DNA of 64,000 nt from Mycolicibacterium holsaticum DSM 44478 = JCM 12374. GTDB taxonomy: Bacteria; Actinomycetota; Actinomycetes; Mycobacteriales; Mycobacteriaceae. Made by a program: the position numbers and the translations under genes. The notes beneath the pieces were generated by a model. It was not told where the DNA came from and did not search any database. It saw only the letters and a program-made list of their open reading frames with translations. Each line of letters opens with the position of its first letter. The stretch's first letter is position 1. Below, piece after piece: positions 8,369 to 16,984 of the stretch. The stretch covers positions 2,666,001-2,730,000 of the forward strand of contig NZ_CP080998.1 in NCBI RefSeq assembly GCF_019645835.1. The letters run 5' to 3'.

Positions 8369-9925
8369 CTAGCGGAAGCTGAGCACCTGATCGCCCCAGG
8401 CCGTGCGCACGTCGGCGTCCAGGTCCTCGACCAGCCGGTCCTCGGCGTCGATGACCAGGGTGGAGCGTTCGTCGGCGCGGTACGGCCGCCACTGCGGGTC
8501 GCCGGGCCGGCCCGCCGGGGCGGCGTCGACGGCGAAGTTCAGCCAGCGGGTGCGCATCCGCGCCGACACGACCCTGCCCGCCTTCAACCCGCCCAGCTTG
8601 AACGTGGGGTCCTTGGGGCCCGCGACGAGGTTGCCCCACACGTAGGGCAGCTCGGTGGCGTGCGCGGCACCCAGCCGCAGCAGCCGCAGCATCGGGGTGG
8701 CGAAGTCGAACCGGTACAGGTACACCGGCGCGACGTCGCGGTGGCCTTCTGCGAACCAGATCGACGGCATGCGGAACCCGATGTCGCGGGCCACCCGCAT
8801 CCCGATGATCTTGGGGCGGCCGCGGTAGGTCGCCCGGATCTGCGCCTCGCTGGGTAACTGCAGGGCGGGCTGTTCGGCGGCGATCGTGGCGAACATGTCG
8901 CGGATCGCCTGCGGGGTGATCGGCATGAGCGGTGACTTCATCCAGCGGAACAGCGCTGCCTCGTGTCTGTTGGTCCCGATGAGCAGCGGAACCGGGTGGG
9001 TGCGGCCCTCGCGGGCCAGCTTGACCGGATGCGCGGGCACGACGTCGCCGTCGATGATCGGCGCGAACGCCAGCGTGCCCGGCGTGCTGGCCGGGACCGC
9101 GTCGAACACCCGCTTGGCCGCGGCGTTGACGGCGGCGATCGGCACCGACGCCAACCCGTACGCCTCGTCGGTGCGCATGCCGAGCGCGTCGAGGAACTGC
9201 TCGGCGACGCGACTGCCGCGTTCGCGGTCATAGACCGAGGTCGCCGGTGAGCTCTGGGCGATCGCGGCGCCGAACAGGCCGGCGGCCGGCGGGCTGGCCA
9301 GCAGCGTGGTCACGATTCCCCCGCCCGCGGATTCGCCGAACACCGTGACACGGCCGGGATCTCCCCCGAACGCCGCGATGTTGTCGCGGACCCACTGCAG
9401 CGCGAACAGCACGTCGCGGATGCCGATGTTGGTGGCGAACTGGTCGCCCAACGACGACAGGTCCAGGAATCCCAGCGCCCCGAGCCGGTAGTTGACGGTG
9501 ACGATGATCGCCTCGCCCGCGCTGGCCAGCGCTCGACCGTGGTACAGCGGCTGGGCCGAGGAGCCCAGGATGTACGCGCCGCCGTGGATCCACACCATGA
9601 CGGGTTTGGCGGCGCCGGCAGCGGTGTCCGAAGACGCCCAGACGTTCAGCGTCAGGCAGTCGTCGCCCTGCGGTGCGCCCAGGTCGATCGGGATCTTCGG
9701 GTCGGTGGGCTGCGGGCAGACCGGGCCGACCCTGGTCGCGTCGAGCGGCTCGGTCCACCGCGGCGGCGGTTCGGGCGCCCGCCAGCGCAGCTCGCCGACG
9801 GGCGCGGCCGCGTACCGGACGCCCTTCCAGAACTTGACGGTGCCGTCGTCGATACCGCGCACGGGCCCGCAGGCGGTGTCGACGACGAGCGCGTGATCGG
9901 TGCCGCGCCCCGCGTCGGCCGTCAT
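8369..9925 (-). CDS. Type B carboxylesterase
   Basis: A 518-residue alpha/beta-hydrolase of the carboxylesterase type B family. The family signature DDCLTLNVW lies at about 88-96, the oxyanion loop is HGGAYILGSS near 114-123, and the nucleophile is Ser199 in FGESAGGG. A glutamate in GTNRHEAALF and a histidine in the C-terminal HATELPYVWG are the likely triad partners. There is no signal peptide, so it is probably cytosolic. It hydrolyses esters of unknown identity. It stands alone, followed by the desaturase-like gene 33 bp downstream on the same strand, so co-transcription is possible. Confidence 0.9.
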   Translation of the reverse strand: MTADAGRGTDHALVVDTACGPVRGIDDGTVKFWKGVRYAAAPVGELRWRAPEPPPRWTEPLDATRVGPVCPQPTDPKIPIDLGAPQGDDCLTLNVWASSDTAAGAAKPVMVWIHGGAYILGSSAQPLYHGRALASAGEAIIVTVNYRLGALGFLDLSSLGDQFATNIGIRDVLFALQWVRDNIAAFGGDPGRVTVFGESAGGGIVTTLLASPPAAGLFGAAIAQSSPATSVYDRERGSRVAEQFLDALGMRTDEAYGLASVPIAAVNAAAKRVFDAVPASTPGTLAFAPIIDGDVVPAHPVKLAREGRTHPVPLLIGTNRHEAALFRWMKSPLMPITPQAIRDMFATIAAEQPALQLPSEAQIRATYRGRPKIIGMRVARDIGFRMPSIWFAEGHRDVAPVYLYRFDFATPMLRLLRLGAAHATELPYVWGNLVAGPKDPTFKLGGLKAGRVVSARMRTRWLNFAVDAAPAGRPGDPQWRPYRADERSTLVIDAEDRLVEDLDADVRTAWGDQVLSFR

Positions 9926-10075
9926 GTGAACCCCTTCATCGGTTGATCTGGTTGAACCGCAACGACATCAGGTTACCCGCGGGTAGCAGGCGCCGAGGTC
10001 GACCTTTTGGCGGAATCCGAGTCGTCTTTTGGCGCCCAAAGGTGAGTTTCGACGCAGGTCGGCTAGTTTTGTCGC

Positions 10076-10417
10076 GTGCGCAACTGGGTGCTGCTCGGCT
10101 CGGCCATTCTGACGGAAATCACCGCGACGTTGTCCTTGCGCGCCTCCCAAGACCATTCGGCATGGTGGGCGGTCGTGGTCACCGGATATGTCGGGTCGTT
10201 CATGCTGTTGGCCATGGTGCTGCGCGCCGGCATGGCGGTCGGAGTGGCCTACGGCATCTGGGGCGCGCTGGGCACCGCGGGCACCGCGATACTGGCGGCC
10301 GTGTTCTTCCGCGATCCGTTCACATGGCCGATCGTCGCAGGCATCGCGTTGATCATCACCGGGGTGCTGCTGGTCGAGCTCGGGTCACAGCGCGCCCCGG
10401 CGGCCGACGTCTCGTGA
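10076..10417 (+). CDS. SMR-family exporter subunit 1
   Basis: A 113-residue, four-helix small multidrug resistance protein starting at GTG 10076. The essential membrane glutamate is at residue 14 (SAILTEITATLSLRAS), the same position as in EmrE. Helix 3 carries GVAYGIWGALGTAGTAI, and helix 4 ends in VLLVELGSQ. The stop overlaps the next SMR gene start as TGATG, giving a two-gene operon. Paired SMR genes such as EbrAB or YkkCD usually form obligate heterodimers. Substrate could be a quaternary cation or guanidinium; sequence alone does not decide. The upstream 150 bp has no evident riboswitch. Confidence 0.9.
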   Translation: MRNWVLLGSAILTEITATLSLRASQDHSAWWAVVVTGYVGSFMLLAMVLRAGMAVGVAYGIWGALGTAGTAILAAVFFRDPFTWPIVAGIALIITGVLLVELGSQRAPAADVS

Positions 10418-10737
10418 TGTGGGTGGCGCTGGCGGGCGCGATCGTCGTCGAGGTGTTCGCGACGCTGTCGCTGCGCGCCTCCGAGGGTCTCCGCAAGCGG
10501 AGGTGGATCGCGCCGGTGATCGCCGGCTACCTGGTGTCGTTCTATCTGCTGTGGGTGACGCTGGGGCTGGGCATGCCCGTGGGCGTGGCCTACGGGGTGT
10601 GGACCGCGTGCGGTGTGGCGTTGGTGGCGCTGCTGGCCCGCGGCCTGTTCCGCGATCCGCTGACCTCGATGATGCTGTGGGGTATCGCGTTCATCATCGC
10701 CGGTGTGCTCACGATCGAGTTGGCCGTGGCGCGCTGA
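10417..10737 (+). CDS. SMR-family exporter subunit 2
   Basis: A 106-residue SMR protein read from ATG 10417, which overlaps the preceding stop by one base (TGATG). It keeps the helix 1 glutamate (E12 in GAIVVEVFATLSLRAS), the helix 3 GVAYGVWTACGVAL motif and a helix 4 GVLTIELAV. A longer frame begins at 9943, but that would run back across the first SMR gene and is not credible. Because both subunits retain the glutamate, each half-site may carry protons. The last 29 bp overlap the 3' end of the convergent MFS gene. Confidence 0.9.
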   Translation: MWVALAGAIVVEVFATLSLRASEGLRKRRWIAPVIAGYLVSFYLLWVTLGLGMPVGVAYGVWTACGVALVALLARGLFRDPLTSMMLWGIAFIIAGVLTIELAVAR

Positions 10738-11917
10738 GCGCACCGGCCAGCAGCATCACCACCACCCCGGCGACCGGCACGCTGAGCAACCCCAGCCGCA
10801 GGCTGGTGGCGTCGGCGACCAGCCCGACCAGAAGCGGCGCGCCCAAAAAGCCGATCCGCATCAGCCAGGTCACCACCGTCAGCCCGGTCCCGGGCCGCAG
10901 CCCGGGCAGTTGGTCGGCGCCGTGCATCGCCGACGGGATCAGCGTGGCCACGCCGAAACCGGCGGCCGCGAACCCGGCGATGGTGCCCGGAACGGACGGA
11001 AACGCCAACGCCGCGCCCATCCCCGCCGCGGCGAGGAACCCGCCGGCACGGACCACCGCGCCCTCGCCGAACCTGTCGACCAGCCGGTCCCCGATCAGCC
11101 GTCCGACGAACATCGCGCCCACCAACGCCACGTATCCGAACGCCGCCAGCGCGCCCGGTGCGCCCAGGCCGTCGCGCAGATACAGTGTGGCCCAGGAACT
11201 TCCGGCGTCCTCGACCGCCGCGCCTGCCACCGCGATGACGACCAGGGCAAGCAGCGTCGCATACACCGCCGTGCCCGCGCCTGTCCCGCCGCCGGTCCGC
11301 GCCGACCCGTCGGGGCCGTCGTGGTCGGGGCCGGGCAGCAGGTACGGGTAGGCGGCGGCGGCGACCGCGCCCAGCACCACCGCCGCCACGCCCAGCTGCA
11401 CCGCCCGCGAGACGTTCAGCGCGATGGCGGCCGCACCCATCAGGCCGCCCAGGATCGCGCCGGCCGCCCAGACCGCGTGAAACGAGTTGATGATCGACCG
11501 GCCATAGCTGCGTTGCACCCGCAACCCGTGCGCGTTCTGCGCGACGTCGGTCACTGCGTCGCACGCGCCCGCGACGAACAGCGCACCCGCCAGCACCGCC
11601 GCCGACGGCGCCACACCGGCCAGTAGCACGAACGCGGCGATCCCGACGGTGCCGAGCGCCGCCACCCGTGACGATCGGAACCGCCGGATCAGCGTCGCCG
11701 CGGTCAGGCCCGCCGCCAGCGCACCCGCGGAGAACGCGGCGATCGCCGCGCCGTAGACCGCGTTGGACAGCGCCAGGTCGGCCTTGATCTCCGGTAGCCG
11801 CGGCAGCAGGTTGGCGAAGACCGCGCCGTTGGTCAAGAACAGCACCGCGACGGCGGTGCGCGCTCGCCGGTTCTGCGCCGCGGCCGCCTGCACCGGATCG
11901 GGCGCCATGCCCGGCAC
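10709..11917 (-). CDS. MFS transporter
   Basis: A 402-residue major facilitator protein with about twelve hydrophobic segments and a hydrophilic central loop (residues about 197-215, GPDHDGPDGSARTGGGTGAG). The start of helix 1 (LFLTNGAVFANLLPRLPEIK) and the helix 2-3 loop resemble the YbjJ-like MFS subfamily. It is convergent with the SMR pair and overlaps it by 29 bp, and is divergent from malQ across 107 bp. Substrate unknown. The ATG at 11917 is taken as start; a second in-frame methionine at residue 4 is equally possible. Confidence 0.82.
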   Translation of the reverse strand: MPGMAPDPVQAAAAQNRRARTAVAVLFLTNGAVFANLLPRLPEIKADLALSNAVYGAAIAAFSAGALAAGLTAATLIRRFRSSRVAALGTVGIAAFVLLAGVAPSAAVLAGALFVAGACDAVTDVAQNAHGLRVQRSYGRSIINSFHAVWAAGAILGGLMGAAAIALNVSRAVQLGVAAVVLGAVAAAAYPYLLPGPDHDGPDGSARTGGGTGAGTAVYATLLALVVIAVAGAAVEDAGSSWATLYLRDGLGAPGALAAFGYVALVGAMFVGRLIGDRLVDRFGEGAVVRAGGFLAAAGMGAALAFPSVPGTIAGFAAAGFGVATLIPSAMHGADQLPGLRPGTGLTVVTWLMRIGFLGAPLLVGLVADATSLRLGLLSVPVAGVVVMLLAGALSAPRPTRS

Positions 11918-12024
11918 CCTACCGATCTCGCGGGCCGCGGACTTTCCTCACAGATCGGGCGCATGTGCCCAGGTTTGCGTGGGTACACCCGGGTGGTGAT
12001 GGTCTGCCAGGCAAGATTGACCGC

Positions 12025-14175
12025 ATGACGGACCTGCCGCAGTCGCTGGTCGAGTTGGCGCGACGTTACGGCGTCGCCACCGAGTACGAGGACTGGACCG
12101 GCCGCAGCGTTCCGGTCAGCGAATCCACGCTCATCGCCGTCCTCGACGCGCTCGGCGTGCAGGCAGGCACCGAGCACCGGCGCGAGGCCGCGCTGGCCGA
12201 ACACGACCGGATGTACTGGGCGCGTGCGCTGCCGCCGACGATCGTGATCCGGGCGGGGAATGCGTCGTCGTTCTGGGTCCACGTCACCCACGGCGACCCG
12301 GCGCAGGTGTGGCTGCGGCTCGAGGACGGCAGCACCCGAACCGGTCTGCGGCAGCTGGAAAACCATCGCGCACCATACGATCTCGGCGGGCGGCTGATCG
12401 GTGAGGCCAGTTTCGAGATGCCTGCCGACCTGCCGCTGGGCTATCACGAGCTGCATCTGCAACTCGGTGGCGACGACGTCAGCACCGCTGTGATCGTCAC
12501 CCCCGCCGCGGTTGCCCCGCCTGCCCGGCTCGGCAACCGACGCAGCTGGGGTCTTGCCGTGCAGCTGTACAGCGTGCGCTCGCAAAGGTCCTGGGGCATC
12601 GGCGATTTGACCGATATGACGGATCTGGCGGTGTGGTCGGCCGCGGCACACGCGGCGGGTTTTCTTCTGGTCAACCCGCTGCACGCCGCCGCGCCGAGTG
12701 CCCCGATGGAGCCGTCGCCGTACCTGCCGACCTCACGGCGGTTCGTCAACCCGATCTACCTTCGGGTGGAGGCGATACCCGAGTACGCCTATCTGCGTCG
12801 CCGCGGCCGTAGCCGCAAGGCCCGCGAGCGCCTGCAGGCAGACGCCGATCGCGGTGAGTTCATCGACCGCGACGCGGCCTGGCAGGCCAAGCGCGCCGCG
12901 CTGCAGGCGGTGTACCGAGTCGAGCGGTCCGCCGGCCGGGAGCTGGCCTACGTCGCGTACCGGCGGCGGGAGGGCCGCAGCCTCGACGACTTCGCCACCT
13001 GGTGCGCGCTGGCCGAGGAGTACGGCAACGACTGGCACGGCTGGCCACGCGACCTGCAGCATCCGGCCAACCCCGAGGTCGCCGCGTTCGCCGCCGAGCA
13101 CGCCGACACCGTCGACTTCCACCGTTGGCTGCAGTGGCAACTCGACGATCAGCTCACCGCCGCGCAGGCCACGGCACGGCAGGCCGGTATGGGCCTGGGT
13201 CTCATGCACGACCTCGCCGTCGGGGTGGATCCCGACGGGGCGGACGCATGGGCGATGCAGGACGTGCTGGCGCTGGGGGTCACCGCGGGTGCGCCGCCTG
13301 ACGAGTTCAACCAGCTCGGCCAGGACTGGTCACAGCCGCCGTGGCGGCCCGACCAACTCGAACAGCAGGCCTACCGCCCGTTTCGGGCGCTGGTCAACGC
13401 CGTACTGCGGCACGCGGGCGGGGTGCGCATCGACCACATCATCGGGTTGTTCCGGCTGTGGTGGATCCCCAAGGGCGCGGCGCCGACCGAGGGCACCTAC
13501 GTGCGCTACGACCACGAGGCGATGATCGGCATCGTCGCGCTGGAGGCTCATCGCGCCGAGGCGGTCGTGGTCGGTGAGGACCTGGGCACCGTCGAACCGT
13601 GGGTGCGCGATTATCTGCGCGGGCGCGGCCTGTTCGGCACGTCGATCCTGTGGTTCGAGATGGACCGCGACGGCCCCGAGACGGACCGGCCACTGCCCGC
13701 CGAGCGCTGGCGGGAGTACTGCCTGTCCGCGGTCACCACCCACGACCTGCCGCCGACCGCGGGCTATCTGGCCGGCGAGCACGTGAAGCTGCGCGAGCGG
13801 CTCGGGCTGCTGACCCGTCCCGCCGAGCAGGAGCTGGCCGCCGACCGCCGCCAGCAGGCCGCCTGGCTCGACGAACTACGCCGCGTCGGGCTGCTGGACG
13901 ACACCCCCGACGCACCCGCGGTGGACGAGATCGTCCGCGCGCTGCACCGGTATCTGGGTCGCAGCCCGTCGCGGCTGCTCGCGCTGTCGCTGGCCGACGC
14001 GGTCGGCGACCGGCGCACCCAGAACCAGCCGGGCACCACCGACGAATATCCCAACTGGCGGATTCCGCTGACCGGCCCCGACGGCCACACCCTGCTGGTC
14101 GAGGACATCCTGGCCGATCCGCGCGCGGCCGGGTTGGCCGAGACGATGCGGGCAGCCGTCGAACCGCCGGTGTAA
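12025..14175 (+). CDS. malQ: 4-alpha-glucanotransferase (amylomaltase, GH77)
   Basis: A cytosolic disproportionating enzyme that transfers maltosyl and longer glucans between alpha-1,4-glucans in glycogen and maltodextrin metabolism. ATG 12025 gives 716 residues and begins MTDLPQSLVELARRYGVATE, as in mycobacterial MalQ; the frame extends 20 residues upstream without conservation. GH77 catalytic residues are visible: nucleophile D470 (RIDHIIGLFR), acid/base E518 (VGEDLGTVEP) and transition-state D574 (TTHDLPPTAGYLAG). The YLPTSRRFVNPIYLR and FNQLGQDWSQPPW family motifs are intact. The N-terminal about 150 residues are the beta-sandwich extension seen in actinobacterial MalQ. In M. tuberculosis the gene (Rv1781c) lies elsewhere, near the ESX-5 locus. 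Confidence 0.95.
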   Translation: MTDLPQSLVELARRYGVATEYEDWTGRSVPVSESTLIAVLDALGVQAGTEHRREAALAEHDRMYWARALPPTIVIRAGNASSFWVHVTHGDPAQVWLRLEDGSTRTGLRQLENHRAPYDLGGRLIGEASFEMPADLPLGYHELHLQLGGDDVSTAVIVTPAAVAPPARLGNRRSWGLAVQLYSVRSQRSWGIGDLTDMTDLAVWSAAAHAAGFLLVNPLHAAAPSAPMEPSPYLPTSRRFVNPIYLRVEAIPEYAYLRRRGRSRKARERLQADADRGEFIDRDAAWQAKRAALQAVYRVERSAGRELAYVAYRRREGRSLDDFATWCALAEEYGNDWHGWPRDLQHPANPEVAAFAAEHADTVDFHRWLQWQLDDQLTAAQATARQAGMGLGLMHDLAVGVDPDGADAWAMQDVLALGVTAGAPPDEFNQLGQDWSQPPWRPDQLEQQAYRPFRALVNAVLRHAGGVRIDHIIGLFRLWWIPKGAAPTEGTYVRYDHEAMIGIVALEAHRAEAVVVGEDLGTVEPWVRDYLRGRGLFGTSILWFEMDRDGPETDRPLPAERWREYCLSAVTTHDLPPTAGYLAGEHVKLRERLGLLTRPAEQELAADRRQQAAWLDELRRVGLLDDTPDAPAVDEIVRALHRYLGRSPSRLLALSLADAVGDRRTQNQPGTTDEYPNWRIPLTGPDGHTLLVEDILADPRAAGLAETMRAAVEPPV

Positions 14176-14253
14176 CGCCGGACGGGTTTTCTCCGGTTTC
14201 CCATATGTCACGACTGCGATATGTTCGCACCGCCACCGACTTAGGAGAGATAC

Positions 14254-14679
14254 GTGAACAAGCTCGTTGTGCTCAGCGGTGGGCTCGTGGCCATCGGCGG
14301 AGCCGCCCTGGTCGGCGCGGGCATCGCCATGTCGCAGCCGGCGGCGTCAACCACCCTCAACGTGGTCGGCGAGCCGTACAACAAGGCGTTGAAGATCCTG
14401 CAGGCCCAGGGTTACAAGGGGTATTTCGGCGGCTCGTTCGGCAGCGTGCTGGCGCAGTCCGACTGCCTGGTCGACACCCAGAAGGTCACCTCGCGGGGCC
14501 GCATCCTGCTGATGCTGGACTGCAGCCAGGCCGCCGCCGACCGACTCGAGGAACTGGGTCCCTCGGGTGGCCCGCGAGTGGGCTCCAACGGCGTCACCAC
14601 GGTCACCCCGACCCCGGTGGTGCCGATCCAGGGCGCCCCCGGCGCGGGTATGGCCCCGCCACCGCCGCCGCCCGCGTGA
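14254..14679 (+). CDS. Secreted or membrane-anchored small mycobacterial protein
   Basis: A 141-residue exported protein. Residues 1-30 form a signal peptide or anchor (LVVLSGGLVAIGGAALVGAG). The middle carries VVGEPYNKALKILQAQGYKG, which resembles a PASTA-like or DUF732-neighbour fold, with two cysteines (QSDCLVD and MLDCSQ) that could form one disulfide. The C-terminus is a proline-rich tail ending in seven prolines and alanine. An AGGAGA ribosome site precedes ATG 14254. It shares architecture (signal peptide, GYKGYF or GYTVIV-like segment) with the 105-residue protein at 23203. Function unknown. Confidence 0.75.
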   Translation: MNKLVVLSGGLVAIGGAALVGAGIAMSQPAASTTLNVVGEPYNKALKILQAQGYKGYFGGSFGSVLAQSDCLVDTQKVTSRGRILLMLDCSQAAADRLEELGPSGGPRVGSNGVTTVTPTPVVPIQGAPGAGMAPPPPPPA

Positions 14680-14689
14680 CGGTGACCGC

Positions 14690-15124
14690 CTACTTCTCGA
14701 CCATCTGCTTGAGGTTTTTCAGGGTCTGACCCATGTTGCGGCCGACCTGCCTGGCCGCGACGCGGTCGGCGATCAGCCCGAGCAAATTGCCCGCCGACTC
14801 GTAAGCCAGCCGGAAGTTCACCTTGGTCTTGCCGTCGGAGGTTTGGCGCAACCGGAAGCGGCCGCGCTGTGACACGCCGGTGATGCCGATCCACGACAGC
14901 TCGCGCGGCTGGTCGAACTCGACGACCTCCACCGACCCGCCGATCGGCACCGAGCCGATCTTCCAGTGCACGGTGTAGCGCGCACCCACCCCCGCCGGGA
15001 CGTCGGTCACGGTCTCCCACCGCTGCAGGCTGGCCATGAACCGCGGATAGCAGGCCGGGTCGCTGACCACCCGCCACACCTCGTCACGGCCGGCGTCGAT
15101 GACGCAATGACGTTGGACCCGCAT
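14690..15124 (-). CDS. SRPBCC (polyketide cyclase/dehydrase-like) protein
   Basis: A 144-residue protein of the SRPBCC ligand-binding fold. VIDAGRDEVWRVVSDPACYP begins the first helix, the beta-sheet runs through WKIGSVPIGG and RELSWIG, and the C-terminal helix is NMGQTLKNLKQMVEK. It starts at ATG 15124, three bases after the stop of the acyltransferase gene, so the two probably form one operon. A lipid-binding role beside an acyltransferase is reasonable but inferred. Confidence 0.8.
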   Translation of the reverse strand: MRVQRHCVIDAGRDEVWRVVSDPACYPRFMASLQRWETVTDVPAGVGARYTVHWKIGSVPIGGSVEVVEFDQPRELSWIGITGVSQRGRFRLRQTSDGKTKVNFRLAYESAGNLLGLIADRVAARQVGRNMGQTLKNLKQMVEK

Positions 15125-15127
15125 CGA

Positions 15128-15973
15128 TCAGCCGATCACCGGGAAGCGGCGTGCCGCGGCCAACCGGTCGACGCCGGCCTGCAGGCTGTCGATCACCTTG
15201 TCGTGGATCACGTCGTCGTCGGCGCCGAGCACTTCCTCGGCGGTGATCGGCTCCTGCACCTCGACCGCGATCTTGGCCGGCAACGGGATGTGCCCGGCGA
15301 GGTCGCTGATCACCAGCCCCCACGGCGGGGCGATCGCGATCGGCACGCTCTTGAGCCGGAACATCTTGTCCACCCGCAGCAGCTTGGCCAGCCACTGGCC
15401 GCGGCTGAGGAACAGCACACTCTCCTGGCCGCCCACGCTGGCGACCGGAACGATCGGCACGCCCGCCTCGCGGGCCAGCCGCACATAGCCCTTGCGCCCG
15501 CCGAAATCGACCCGGTTGCGCTCCCACGACGGCCGGAACACCTCGTAGTCACCGCCGGGATACACCAGCAGCGCCGCCCCGGATTTCAGTGCCAGCTGGG
15601 CGTTCTCGTGATTGGCCGCCACGGTGCCGAACTTGCGCAACGACGCCAGCGGCGGCGCGGACACCACCAGGTTGTGCGCCAGCTGATAGAACGGCCGTTC
15701 GACCCCGAAATACGAGCAGAACGCCAGCGTGAACACGAACGTGTCCGGCGGGACGTTTCCGCCGCTGTGGTTGCCCACCAACAACACCGGGCCGTCGACG
15801 GGGATGCGGTCCAGCCCGCGCACGTCGGCGCGGAAGTACAGCGACGCGACCAGCCACAGCCCCGGCAGCTGTTCGCGGATGTAGTCCGGGTCGCGCTGGT
15901 CCAGGTCGGCCTTGGGAACCCGGCTCGCCACCTGGTGCCTGGCCCATCCGAGCACATCGTCAATGCCCGCCAT
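15128..15973 (-). CDS. Lysophospholipid acyltransferase-like (PlsC family) protein
   Basis: A 281-residue glycerophospholipid acyltransferase-family protein. The active-site block is VGNHSGGNVPPD, a variant of the HX4D motif. Substrate-binding blocks ALLVYPGGDYEVFRP, where EGTRS-type residues normally sit, and GVPIVPVASVGGQE follow. ATG 15973 (MAGIDDVLGWAR) is preferred to the upstream ATG at 16021, which lacks conserved residues. The gap to the downstream SRPBCC gene is 3 bp. Acyl acceptor is unknown; some relatives are annotated as phospholipid or TAG acyltransferases. Confidence 0.82.
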   Translation of the reverse strand: MAGIDDVLGWARHQVASRVPKADLDQRDPDYIREQLPGLWLVASLYFRADVRGLDRIPVDGPVLLVGNHSGGNVPPDTFVFTLAFCSYFGVERPFYQLAHNLVVSAPPLASLRKFGTVAANHENAQLALKSGAALLVYPGGDYEVFRPSWERNRVDFGGRKGYVRLAREAGVPIVPVASVGGQESVLFLSRGQWLAKLLRVDKMFRLKSVPIAIAPPWGLVISDLAGHIPLPAKIAVEVQEPITAEEVLGADDDVIHDKVIDSLQAGVDRLAAARRFPVIG

Positions 15974-16069
15974 GCCTCGAGTTATTGACCGGCCTGCCGT
16001 ACCTGAAACCTGCGTTCCCACATACTGGTCCTAGACTTCGATGCAAAGCTGTCTCGAGGGGAGGCCGCA

Positions 16070-16984
16070 ATGGCAGGAATTCCGGTACTGCGACCACGCC
16101 GTTTCGACCGGGAATTCGATCCGGGGCCCGTGCAGATCCAGGCCCGCAAGGTGCACTTCGACGTCAACGGCATCCCGCTGCACTGGATACCGGGTCATCC
16201 GGTGGCCTCCAACGTGGTCAGCCTGCTCAACGTGGTGCTGCCCGCCGCCGAGCGGTGGTTCGTCGACACCTTCAACGAGGCGCTGCCACTGGTGAGCGAT
16301 CCGCACCTCGCCGACGACATGCGCGGGTTCATCGGCCAGGAAGCCACCCACGCCGACGTCCACGAACAGGTGCTGCACGAGTACATGGTGGTCAACGGCA
16401 TCGACCCCAAACCGATCCTCGACCAGATCGAGTACGTGTTCGAAAAGATGCTGGCGCCAAGCGCTTCCGCGGACCCCAAACGCCGGCTCAACCACCTGTG
16501 CGACCGGCTGTGGCTGATCGCGGCCATCGAGCACTACACCGCGGTGATGGGCGACTTCGCGCTCAACTGCGCGTGGGACGATCACGACGCCGACCCCACG
16601 ATGGTCGACCTGTTCCGCTGGCACGGCAGCGAGGAGGTCGAGCACCGCAACGTGGCCCACGACGTCGCCGTCTACTTCCACGACAGCTACCTCGACCGGA
16701 TCCGCGCCATGTCAACGGCGGTCGTGATGATCTTTCTGTTCTTCCAACGCGCCGCCTGGTACCTGGTGCGCAACGACCCCAACGTCGACATGGGCTGGTG
16801 GAAGTTCAACCTGCTGCGGATGCGGGACTCCAAGCTGGCGCTGCTGCCCAAGTACCGCAAGCTGTTCGGGTCCAACACGCTGATGTACTTCCGGCCCGGG
16901 TTCTCGCCTGAGGAAATGGGCTCGACCGCGCAGGCGGTCGCCTACCTCGCCAGCTCGCCCGCGGCCCGGGCCGCCCACATTTGA
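16070..16984 (+). CDS. PF10118-type metal-dependent hydrolase/ferritin-like diiron protein
   Basis: A 304-residue helical protein of the family labelled predicted metal-dependent hydrolase. Carboxylate and histidine residues fall in the spacing of a ferritin-like diiron site: E61, E91-AT-H94, E154 and E189-VE-H192. Two hydrophobic stretches near residues 205-225 could contact a membrane. Its stop overlaps the start of the ferredoxin-reductase gene (TGATG), so the pair is translationally coupled. I infer a diiron oxygenase fed by that reductase rather than a hydrolase. Substrate unknown. Confidence 0.83.
   Translation: MAGIPVLRPRRFDREFDPGPVQIQARKVHFDVNGIPLHWIPGHPVASNVVSLLNVVLPAAERWFVDTFNEALPLVSDPHLADDMRGFIGQEATHADVHEQVLHEYMVVNGIDPKPILDQIEYVFEKMLAPSASADPKRRLNHLCDRLWLIAAIEHYTAVMGDFALNCAWDDHDADPTMVDLFRWHGSEEVEHRNVAHDVAVYFHDSYLDRIRAMSTAVVMIFLFFQRAAWYLVRNDPNVDMGWWKFNLLRMRDSKLALLPKYRKLFGSNTLMYFRPGFSPEEMGSTAQAVAYLASSPAARAAHI

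Noticed and set aside
10026..10042. Near-palindrome CTTTTGGCGCCCAAAGG before the SMR pair, considered as operator or riboswitch part
   Set aside because: The symmetry is broken by one inserted C, and no guanidine-riboswitch-like conserved segments are seen around it.
14176..14253. CCGGA/TCCGG hairpin after malQ as terminator
   Set aside because: Five-bp stem with long loop and no clear U-tract at the right distance.
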